Assembly: GCA_900128395.1 (NCBI GenBank)
Contig: LT649766.1
Coordinates: forward strand, 1 to 14,265
DNA: 14,265 bases
Reading direction: 5' to 3'
Source of the DNA: Stramenopiles sp. TOSAG23-2
Taxonomy: Eukaryota > Sar
Part shown: one piece after another, positions 7,730 through 14,265 of the stretch
How positions within the stretch are numbered: position 1 is the stretch's first letter
Layout of the letters: each line of letters opens with the position of its first letter
Position numbers and translations under genes: made by a program
The notes under the pieces: generated by a model
The model's database searches: none
What the model was told of the DNA's origin: nothing
The model's input: the letters and a program-made list of their open reading frames with translations, nothing else

Positions 7730-8101
7730 CTAATATTAATGTGAAATTTTATAAAAATAACAGATTCCCAATTAGAGTATTAGAGTACCCCAATACCACC
7801 ACCTAGGTACTGTTTCCAACTTAACTATAATACTATTTCATACTTAAATACAACTAAAACTAATAATTTAAATTCCTTATTCCTATACTGGAAATAGAAA
7901 CTTTCAAACTTTCAGTATTATTATATTTTCATCAAACACATACTAATAGTAAATAATAGAATAAACTAGGCGCGTAGAATTTGTATTACAATGTCATGAA
8001 TATAATGATAATAATAATATACAGATATATAATTAAAGCACGATAGCTGATCCTAGTAAATTCAGACAAAGAAAGAAAGAGGAAAATAGCGGAAATCTAT
8101 C

Positions 8102-9268
8102 ATGCAATATTGGATGGCGTTGTTTTACTTCTGCACAGGGTGGGTTGCCAACGCTTATCTAAGTGCGCCATACTTTTACCCAGTATTGTCACCGTCGCTA
8201 CGGCGTAATGATCGGCATACACAAGTTAATTGTATTGTACAGAAGACTTCACCAGACAAAATTGCCATACGTAATACTTCGTGGGCTGAATATAAGGTTC
8301 CCATAAACGCCACTGCCATCACAAACGATATCCCAAACGTCTATAATGTAGGTAATTTGACACACCTCACTATGCCCACGCAAAGACCATTGACTACAGA
8401 CAACAATAAGGGCACAAAAAAATGTCCGGCAGGTATTGTTGCATTAACTTACGCAAGTCATCCTGGGAAAGACGATCGCTTTTGTAAGCACGTTGAGTCG
8501 GCTCTCCGTAACAACGTTACTCTTGAAATACTCGGCTGGGGCACACGTTGGGCAGGACTTACACAAAAGTTACAAGGCGCATTAAAAGCAATTGAACGTC
8601 TACCTGCAAATTGCGTGGTCGTCTTCGTAGACGCATACGATGTGCTTTGGACGAAATCGCTTGCTGCAATTTTATCTGAGTTTCGCGCCATGCACAGACC
8701 ATTAGTATTTGCAGCCGAGTGTGGGTGCTGGCCTCATTGGATTGAAGATGCTAAAATGGGTTTTCCAAAGGGCACCATATGTGTAGAGAAATATCCATGG
8801 TCAGATAAGGGATCGCCGTATCGATATCTCAATAGTGGAATGTGGATCGGCGAAGTGGGGTATGCAAAATCGCTATTAAGCCATCTAACGAGAAAAAGCA
8901 AACTTGATGAGAACGATCAAAAGTTGGTAGCAGATGCATACATGAGAGGAGAGTTGAATATTTCTCTAGATACACGTAGCAGAATTTTTCAGTGCATGCA
9001 TAGCACCCGAAGGGAAGAGCCTAGCCCAGGTCTAATTTTCCATGCATGTGATCCGCACAATGACATTGATTTTGTTAATGAGACATGGGTCAACAAACGG
9101 TTTGGTACGAAACCAGCGTTGTTCCACTTTAATGGGGGTGGAAAACGACACCACATAGAAATGTACAATCGCATGGGCTGGGAAACAGGATATGAAACAA
9201 ACACAAAATGGTCATGGGGAGGTGTTACTAAATCAGTGAGATCTATTTGCAAGAAACCAGAACCATAA
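8102..9268 (+). CDS. PLOD-like glycosyltransferase, stand-alone domain (388 aa)
   Basis: This matches the N-terminal glycosyltransferase domain of lysyl hydroxylases (PLOD), which in animals adds glucose or galactose to hydroxylysine in collagen, using a nucleotide sugar and Mn2+. Visible landmarks are a hydrophobic N terminus (about 4-20, signal peptide or signal anchor), the family opening ALTYASH (114-120), LGWGTRW (144-150), the metal-binding FVDAYDV (175-181, DxxD type), VFAAE (202-206), YLNSGMWIG (242-250), DENDQ (269-273), ISLDTRSRIFQ (287-297) and HFNGGGKRHH (342-351) near the end. The oxygenase domain of animal PLOD is absent and the protein ends soon after the HFNG motif, so this is a complete single-domain enzyme. 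Several N-glycosylation sequons fit a lumenal location. Codon and base composition are less AT-rich than in presenilin. The acceptor could be a collagen-like or other protein, or a glycan; none is shown here. Confidence 0.85.
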   Translation: MQYWMALFYFCTGWVANAYLSAPYFYPVLSPSLRRNDRHTQVNCIVQKTSPDKIAIRNTSWAEYKVPINATAITNDIPNVYNVGNLTHLTMPTQRPLTTDNNKGTKKCPAGIVALTYASHPGKDDRFCKHVESALRNNVTLEILGWGTRWAGLTQKLQGALKAIERLPANCVVVFVDAYDVLWTKSLAAILSEFRAMHRPLVFAAECGCWPHWIEDAKMGFPKGTICVEKYPWSDKGSPYRYLNSGMWIGEVGYAKSLLSHLTRKSKLDENDQKLVADAYMRGELNISLDTRSRIFQCMHSTRREEPSPGLIFHACDPHNDIDFVNETWVNKRFGTKPALFHFNGGGKRHHIEMYNRMGWETGYETNTKWSWGGVTKSVRSICKKPEP

Positions 9269-9385
9269 TGGGGCTCAAAGGAGTTTTTCGGTAATGTGCT
9301 AATCAGTGGCCAGCGTATAGTAATTTGATTTTTCCAAACCACCACCACACTGGAGTGGTTGTAGAGCTGCCACTGCAGCAAAAAT

Positions 9386-9404
9386 GGCAAGCCTTTGGCT
9401 TGCC
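9386..9404. repeat. 8-bp hairpin, GGCAAGCC-TTT-GGCTTGCC
   Basis: A perfect 8-bp GC-rich stem with a TTT loop lies 118 bp after the glycosyltransferase stop, followed by another TGGCTTGC at 9405-9412. It may be a structured 3' UTR element or part of an old repeat. No T-tract follows, and a bacterial-type terminator reading is not appropriate in this genome. Confidence 0.5.
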
Positions 9405-9599
9405 TGGCTTGCTACTGTATCAAAATGTTTGGCAGATCTTATCATATATTTATATACTGATATCGTAATATAATATATTTTTCGCACCGATTGTAATGCA
9501 TATGATACTCGTATGATAACTATTAGATCAGCTTCTTCCCGCCAACAAAATGCAGCCAGCACCACACATGAATTTTACATGTATTTGTACATAATATCC

Positions 9600-9812
9600 T
9601 CACACACTTCTGTATGATATGCCAGGATGCAATTTTTCAGCTATTGATACCATTTTCGGAGGATTTTTTTGCAGAACATCTTTATACTTTACCAAAATGA
9701 CTTCCTCCATCTTTTTCCTCATATCGTTCGGGATTTCTGGCTTATATATCATCGGCTTGACTGTTGTAAGTGGTCCCTTATAAAAACTCCTTTTAATTAT
9801 TTTTTTAGACAC
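9600..9812 (-). pseudogene. Lysine-rich small frame, possible gene fragment (70 codons)
   Basis: The minus strand is open here and its composition looks like real protein: basic start, then PMIYKPEIPNDMRKKMEEVI and a Lys-rich amphipathic stretch, ending GISYRSV at a TGA stop. It has no ATG at the beginning; the first codon I can offer is GTG at 9812, and internal methionines start too late to include the basic head. CTGCAG just upstream (9820-9825) would make a good splice acceptor, so it could be a terminal exon. It overlaps, in another frame, the 36-codon frame upstream. I do not recognise the family. Confidence 0.3.
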
Positions 9813-9915
9813 TTTGCGCCTGCAGCGTTAATTTCCTCCCACAAATCTTACTACACCATTCAGGGCAGGGGTCCTTGCCGCCTGGCCCGGCTGGCAGGCG
9901 AATGTTGTTAATCAT
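9805..9915 (-). pseudogene. 36-codon Cys-containing small frame
   Basis: An ATG at 9915 (minus) opens 36 codons ending in TAA at 9805-9807. The frame has a Pro/Gly-rich start (RLPAGPGGKDP) and a tight cysteine cluster CPEWCSKIC. Its composition is far less AT-rich than the surrounding spacer, which argues for past or present coding. It ends at a short A-run where a one-base shift would place it in the frame of the 70-codon segment that follows. This suggests one disrupted gene, or an intron that I cannot place. No family recognised. Confidence 0.25.
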
Positions 9916-9917
9916 AA

Positions 9918-10049
9918 TTAATTGAACTTTTCCCGTATCCCGCATCCCCTTAATTTACTTAAATTCATCTGTGTCCTATTAATATCGGGCTGGTCATACT
10001 TGTAGACGATTGCTGTCCTGGCTGTCGCCGCGTCCACCAATATTACTAG
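9918..10049 (-). pseudogene. ATG-less protein-like frame ending at 9918
   Basis: Reading the minus strand from about 10049, an open frame runs through VDAATARTAIVYKYDQPDIN and ends in a charged stretch finishing REKFN before a TAA at 9918-9920. It has no suitable initiator, and its upstream side dissolves into AT-rich DNA. With the two frames listed for 9600-9915 it forms a run of protein-like but disconnected minus-strand frames, which fits a decayed gene. Chance cannot be excluded for a segment this short. Confidence 0.2.
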
Positions 10050-10301
10050 ATAATAAAAAAATTAATAAAGAAGATATTATATATAATACACAGGTATCGA
10101 TATTGAATAAATTGTAAAATTTAAAAACACAATTGTATAGTATTACATATACATCCATATTTATTGATATATATAGATATTTACAATTGTATATATTTAT
10201 ACATACATATATATATATATATTTACAAAGAAATTAACATTTATTTATAGATATACGTGTAGACAATAATAATATATATATTTATTTTTTCGTAATTAAA
10301 C

Positions 10302-13300
10302 ATGGTATCTACTCGTTCGACACCAGCGAGGAAAAGAACCAAAACACCAGCAAAAAAAAGAACAAAAACTCCTGCGAAAAAGAAGACGGCAAAAAAAACT
10401 CCAGTGAAAAAGAAAAAGGCGACGCCTGCAAAGAAGAAGCAATCGAAGTCTCCGGCACCAAAGAAAAAGGCAGCTCTGGTAAAGAAGAAAAAGGCAACGC
10501 CAGCAAAGAAAACGAAATCGACAAGAGCAAAAACACCAGTACGTGCTAAAGCTACACAAAAAAAAAGTAATAAATTTAAAAACAAATCAAATATTAATAA
10601 AAAATCTGATGAGGAATTATTTGATGCGTGGAATTATACTGTAGATGATAATTTGAAATATTATCAAGTCAATATGAGCAAAGGTTTGTCAACAGCAGAG
10701 GCAGCAAAGCGATTGGAGAGATTTGGGAAAAACGAATTGGACAAAGAAGAAGGAGCAACTTTGTGGGAACTTTTCTTAGAACAATTTGATGACCCGTTGG
10801 TTCAAATTTTACTAGGTGCTGCAGTCATATCAACTGCTACTGCAATTTTGGAAAAAGAGGATTGGAGGGAACATACCTTTGGTATTGGTGATTTTGTGGA
10901 GCCAATTGTTATCATGACCATATTGATCTTAAATGCTATAGTTGGCGTATGGCAAGAACACAATGCAGAGAATGCGTTGGAGGCATTGAAAGAATTGACA
11001 CCTAGCACTGCAAGAGTTTTGCGTGATGGTTCTTTGGATAATGAATTTCTAGCAAATGGCTTAGTTCCTGGGGATATTGTTGAAGTGAAAGTTGGTGATA
11101 TGGTACCAGCAGATTGCCGCGCGTTGCAATTAAAAACAACGACTGTTGGGATTGAACAGATGTCATTGACTGGGGAAAGTGCAACAGTGCGCAAAGAAAC
11201 AAATTTCATCAACGCATCTAATCCTGAAATCCAATTGAAAACAAATATGGTATTTGCTGGAACTGTATGTTCAAATGGCCATATGATTGGAGTTGTGCAA
11301 AGTACAGGGATGCGAACCGAAATTGGTAAAGTTCAAGCAGCTGTGCAAGGTGCTGCGAAGGAAAATGAAGATGAAAAAACACCTCTTGGTGAAAAATTAG
11401 ATGATTTTAGCAATCAATTGATGTATTTAATCGGCTTAGTTTGTGCATTGGTATGGCTATTAAAATACAATGAATGGTTGTATGTAGATGGGAAATTCGC
11501 ATTCAATTATAAATCATGTTTGGAAAATTTTCAAGTGGCAGTTGCACTTGCTGTTGCTGCCATTCCGGAAGGTTTGCCAGCAGTTATCACTACATGTTTA
11601 GCGTTGGGTACAAGGCAGATGGCAAAGCGAAATGCTATTGTAAGAAAACTGCCAAGTGTGGAGACGTTGGGCTGTACTACCGTGATTTGCAGTGATAAAA
11701 CTGGAACATTGACGACAAATATGATGTCCGTGCGAAAAGTGATTACCATGTTTTCTAAGACCCAAGTTAAGGAATACAGTGTTGGTGGCAGTACATATGA
11801 TCCAACGGATGGAGAAATATCCCCAGCCTACGATGGTGAGGATGCTGCATTAAACGCATGCGCTCAAATTAGTGCTTTGTGTAATGGTGCAAAATTGGTT
11901 TATAAAGATGGGCAATTTGGAAGGGAAGGTCAACCGACTGAGGCAGCGTTATCAGTGCTTGCAGAAAAAATTGGACGCGGCGATGTAGGTTTAGCTAGCA
12001 AAGAATCGCCCCAATCCGTTTGCGATGCCTATCATGAACAGTGTCCAACAATCGCAACTTTAGAATTTAGCCGTAAGCGCAAATCAATGGGTGTTATCTG
12101 CAAGGAAGGTCCAGAAAACACGGTGTTTGTAAAGGGGGCGCCAGAAAGTGTGCTCGCGCGTTGTCGTCATTGTTTGTTAGAAGATGGCACCCAAGTTCGT
12201 TTAACAACGGGTATGCTCAACAAAATAAAAAGGGAAGTGTCGAAAATGTCATCCGACGCATTGCGTTGCATTGCTTTGGCATATCGTCAAGACTTGGGTT
12301 CTCCGTTGAATGATTATGACGGATCAGAAAGTCATCCTGGGCATGCTGTTTTGGCTGAGCCGGGTGCAGAAGAAGAGATTGAAAGTGATTTAGTATTTGC
12401 TGGAGTTGCTGCTATGCGAGATCCACCACGCGCAGCAGTCAAACAATCCATTGAAGACTGTGTTGCTGCGGGAATTCGTGTTATTGTTATTACTGGTGAT
12501 AATCAAAAAACTGCAGAGGCAATTTGTCGGCAAATCGGATTGTTTGACGAGAACGAAAATTTAAGTAAACTGTCTTTTGTTGGAAGAGAATTTGATGCTT
12601 TAAGTGAACGCAAACAAATTCAATTGTTGACAGACGCGAAAAACATGGAGAAAGGCATGGTTTTCTCACGCGCCGAGCCTGCTTTTAAACAGAATATTGT
12701 TCGCTTGTTAAAAGAGCAATTAAATGAAATTGCAGCTATGACAGGAGATGGTGTAAACGATGCACCTGCATTAAAATTAGCAAATATTGGTATTGCGATG
12801 GGAATTGCCGGTACAGAAGTTGCAAAGGAAGCTTCTGATATGGTACTTGCTGATGATAACTTTTCTACTATTGTTGCTGCTGTTGAGGAAGGCCGTGCCA
12901 TTTATAATAACATGAAAGCATTTATACGTTACATGATCTCATCGAATATTGGTGAGGTTGTATCCATTTTTTTCACATCATTGCTAGGTATGCCGGCTGG
13001 TTTGCTATCTGTGCAACTTTTATGGGTCAATTTGGTAACTGATGGTCCACCAGCAACTGCGCTTGGCTTCAATCCAGCTGATAAAGACATCATGACCAAA
13101 CCACCTCGTTCCAAAGATGATGTGCTTATTAATAATTGGACAATGATACGTTATGTTATTGTTGGGTTATATGTTGGTGCTGCTACTGTTGGAATTTACG
13201 GCGTGTATTTCACTGGCAATGAATTTATGGGAATAAATTATTCAGCTGATAATCATAACACCATTTCCTGGGAACAATTGACGCATTATAAATCATGTGA

Positions 13301-13712
13301 CCAAAATACAGATATGTTTCAAGGCATAGATTGTGACATGTTGTTGAATGAAAGAAGTTTTGAGAGGACAAAAGCTTCTACCTTGTCATTAACCGTATTG
13401 GTGACAATTGAGATGCTCAACTGCTTAAATGCGCTTTCTGAGGACAATAGTTTGTTGGTCATGCCACCATGGATTAATCCATATTTATTAGCAGCCATGT
13501 TCATGTCATTTGCATTACATTTCATGATATTATATTATGAAAGTTTTCAAAATATCTTTGCGATACAATGGTTAAGTTGGGATGAATGGATGTTGGTATT
13601 ATTATTTTCTATGCCTGTCATTTTGATTGACGAAGTTTTGAAATTATTTGGGCGTCATTTCAATCATCAAGCACTACTAAAAAGAGAAGCGGAACGTAAA
13701 AAGCATATGTAG
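10302..13712 (+). CDS. ATP2A: SERCA-type Ca2+-ATPase with lysine-rich histone-H1-like N-terminal tail (1136 aa)
   Basis: This P2A-type ATPase pumps Ca2+ from cytosol into the ER. Motifs in order: TGES (290-293), IPEGLP (421-426, Ca ligand Glu423), SDKTGTLT (464-471, phosphorylated Asp465), FSRKRKSM (589-596), KGAPE (611-615), RDPPR (706-710), TGD (731-733), TGDGVND (814-820). Calcium ligands match SERCA1 in SNIGEV (Asn882, Glu885), NLVTDG (Asn910, Thr913, Asp914) and TIEM (Glu1037), so both Ca sites look intact. Cys999 and Cys1011 match the lumenal L7-8 disulfide pair. The last four residues, KKHM, fit a KKxx ER-retrieval signal. Residues 1-105 precede the SERCA core and are extremely Lys-rich, with seven [ST]-P-x-[KR] units (positions 7, 15, 23, 33, 41, 66, 78), like linker-histone tails. 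The next Met (125) lies inside the conserved core, so Met1, in AAACATGG context, is the only start that yields an intact pump without an upstream exon. No intron. Confidence 0.95.
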   Translation: MVSTRSTPARKRTKTPAKKRTKTPAKKKTAKKTPVKKKKATPAKKKQSKSPAPKKKAALVKKKKATPAKKTKSTRAKTPVRAKATQKKSNKFKNKSNINKKSDEELFDAWNYTVDDNLKYYQVNMSKGLSTAEAAKRLERFGKNELDKEEGATLWELFLEQFDDPLVQILLGAAVISTATAILEKEDWREHTFGIGDFVEPIVIMTILILNAIVGVWQEHNAENALEALKELTPSTARVLRDGSLDNEFLANGLVPGDIVEVKVGDMVPADCRALQLKTTTVGIEQMSLTGESATVRKETNFINASNPEIQLKTNMVFAGTVCSNGHMIGVVQSTGMRTEIGKVQAAVQGAAKENEDEKTPLGEKLDDFSNQLMYLIGLVCALVWLLKYNEWLYVDGKFAFNYKSCLENFQVAVALAVAAIPEGLPAVITTCLALGTRQMAKRNAIVRKLPSVETLGCTTVICSDKTGTLTTNMMSVRKVITMFSKTQVKEYSVGGSTYDPTDGEISPAYDGEDAALNACAQISALCNGAKLVYKDGQFGREGQPTEAALSVLAEKIGRGDVGLASKESPQSVCDAYHEQCPTIATLEFSRKRKSMGVICKEGPENTVFVKGAPESVLARCRHCLLEDGTQVRLTTGMLNKIKREVSKMSSDALRCIALAYRQDLGSPLNDYDGSESHPGHAVLAEPGAEEEIESDLVFAGVAAMRDPPRAAVKQSIEDCVAAGIRVIVITGDNQKTAEAICRQIGLFDENENLSKLSFVGREFDALSERKQIQLLTDAKNMEKGMVFSRAEPAFKQNIVRLLKEQLNEIAAMTGDGVNDAPALKLANIGIAMGIAGTEVAKEASDMVLADDNFSTIVAAVEEGRAIYNNMKAFIRYMISSNIGEVVSIFFTSLLGMPAGLLSVQLLWVNLVTDGPPATALGFNPADKDIMTKPPRSKDDVLINNWTMIRYVIVGLYVGAATVGIYGVYFTGNEFMGINYSADNHNTISWEQLTHYKSCDQNTDMFQGIDCDMLLNERSFERTKASTLSLTVLVTIEMLNCLNALSEDNSLLVMPPWINPYLLAAMFMSFALHFMILYYESFQNIFAIQWLSWDEWMLVLLFSMPVILIDEVLKLFGRHFNHQALLKREAERKKHM
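10320..10560 (+). repeat. Degenerate TPAKK-coding repeat in the SERCA tail
   Basis: This part of the reading frame is built from loosely repeated units coding TPAKK(K/R) separated by Lys-rich linkers. Codons within the units differ (GCG, GCA; AAA, AAG), so it is an old or selected repeat rather than a fresh slippage product. Its antisense strand shows long Phe/Leu-rich frames that are artefacts of this composition. Confidence 0.7.
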
Positions 13713-14119
13713 AAAAAATACAATATATAATGACCCAAATTTAATAAGATCAGGAGGATCAGTAAAAAAAGTACTATATAATAGAGTATTTTAAGTACAA
13801 TATTTAGTATTCTAATCTATACATTTATACCACTTGATATATTAAATATTCAAAAAATTTTAAAAAGTCAAAAAGTCTAAAAAAAAAAGTCAAAAGAAGC
13901 ATGAGTCTAGACAGAGAGAATTGAAGAGAGAGACCAATATTAAAAAAATATAATTTTTTATACTCGCCTTAATCCATTCCTAGTCTCCAAAAAGAATAAT
14001 ATTATCATATCATATATTTAATCTCTGATCAGACCAAGTGAATGAAATACTATTTATCTCACCACATCTAATTAACCCTCTCATGCGGGCAGATTAGCGA
14101 CAGCACAAAATCCGACATT

Positions 14120-14146
14120 TGCATCAAAATTTCGATTTTGTATGCA
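14120..14146. repeat. Hairpin with TTCG loop
   Basis: TGCATCAAAAT and ATTTTGTATGCA pair with one bulged base around a TTCG tetraloop, giving an 11-bp stem. As RNA, UUCG loops can be stable, but with an A-T closing pair this one gains little. Role unknown. Confidence 0.5.
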
Positions 14147-14185
14147 CACAGCATTAACGGTATTTAGTGTGACACAGCATAACGG
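14146..14185 (+). repeat. Direct repeat ACACAGCATTAACGG / ACACAGCATAACGG
   Basis: Two near-identical copies begin at 14146 and 14172, 26 bp apart, differing by one T. The second runs into an A-tract. The CATAACG(G)AAAA part resembles the core of the repeat array at 7492-7729, though this may be coincidence. Confidence 0.55.
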
Positions 14186-14265
14186 AAAAAAAAAAGTGCC
14201 AAAAGTAAAATTTTTCCGACAAAAAAAGGAGAGGGTCATGCTCTTTTTTATTGAAAAACAATTTG

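Larger units (their letters stand above)
6886..8101. promoter_or_regulatory. Head-to-head spacer between IQ/esterase and glycosyltransferase genes
   Basis: This 1.2-kb region lies between two divergently transcribed genes and must contain both promoters. It holds an ATG-less minus-strand frame (6994-7287), a TA/GATA microsatellite (about 7336-7362), a seven-copy degenerate repeat array (7492-7729), then plain AT-rich DNA (7730-8050). A purine-rich leader, GACAAAGAAAGAAAGAGG, occurs at 8065-8082 just before the glycosyltransferase start. No RNA gene was recognised. Confidence 0.5.
9269..10301. other. Intergenic region with gene debris and AT microsatellites
   Basis: This stretch of about 1 kb lies between the glycosyltransferase and SERCA genes. 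The first part (9269-9420) is balanced in composition and holds a hairpin. Positions 9600-10040 contain several short protein-like minus-strand frames that do not connect. From about 10050 to 10290 it is almost pure AT, including (TA)n at 10191-10221, and should contain the SERCA promoter and 5' UTR. No RNA gene was recognised. Confidence 0.5.
13713..14265. other. SERCA 3' flank, AT-rich, with small repeats at the end
   Basis: After the SERCA stop the DNA is AT-rich with A-runs and no clear AATAAA close by. I see no coding frame. From about 14075 the composition becomes more balanced and several short repeats appear (listed separately), including ACCCTCTC at 14075-14082 answered by GAGAGGGT at 14229-14236. 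This may be the edge of another repeat element, but its ends cannot be defined. Confidence 0.45.

Noticed and set aside
9299-9565. 88-codon minus-strand frame after the glycosyltransferase
   Set aside because: It has no ATG start, its middle is AT-rich low complexity, and part of it simply reads through the 9386-9404 hairpin. There is no convincing protein character over its length.
10241-10585. Phe/Leu-rich minus-strand frames opposite the SERCA tail
   Set aside because: They are the antisense of a Lys-rich (AAA/AAG) stretch, which automatically gives TTT/CTT codons. Several overlapping frames open at once, a sign of composition rather than coding.

Overview
The window looks like nuclear DNA of a unicellular eukaryote, most probably an AT-rich protist or microalga. 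This rests on GT-AG introns (one plus-strand gene has two, of 82 and 142 nt), on families that are eukaryotic in this form (presenilin, SERCA-type calcium pump, a PLOD-like glycosyltransferase, an IQ-motif/NXPE-like membrane protein), and on very AT-rich intergenic DNA. Stops are TAA or TAG, so the ciliate-type reassignment of those codons is not in use. I cannot name the lineage from the sequence alone.

Layout, left to right. Positions 6-396 are a near-perfect foldback element: two 179-bp arms around a 33-nt loop, flanked by TA. Positions 920-2038 (minus) encode a complete intronless presenilin, the catalytic aspartyl protease of gamma-secretase. It has an unusually short TM6-TM7 loop and atypical residues beside both catalytic aspartates. 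A 550-bp divergent spacer with a 24-bp perfect palindrome separates it from a three-exon plus-strand gene (2589-4876) for a 687-residue polytopic membrane protein that I do not recognise. Positions 5407-6885 (minus) encode a type II membrane protein with two cytosolic IQ motifs and a lumenal SGNH/PC-esterase (NXPE/TBL-like) domain. Head to head with it, at 8102-9268 (plus), is a stand-alone PLOD-like glycosyltransferase. Their 1.2-kb spacer holds an array of a 35-bp-period repeat and an ATG-less reading frame that may be an exon or gene relic. Positions 9600-10040 hold several broken-looking minus-strand frames. Positions 10302-13712 (plus) are an intronless SERCA-type Ca2+-ATPase with all recognisable calcium ligands and a roughly 105-residue lysine-rich, linker-histone-like N-terminal tail. 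The last 550 bp hold only small repeats.

The genes are not an operon. The shared theme is the secretory and endomembrane system: presenilin and the calcium pump are ER/endomembrane proteins, and the IQ/esterase and the glycosyltransferase are plausible Golgi glycan-modifying enzymes whose head-to-head layout would permit joint regulation. Calcium may link some of them (the pump fills the ER store; IQ motifs bind calmodulin), but that is inference. The most unusual items are the tailed SERCA, the minimal-loop presenilin, the calmodulin-binding tail on a lumenal esterase, and the young foldback element.
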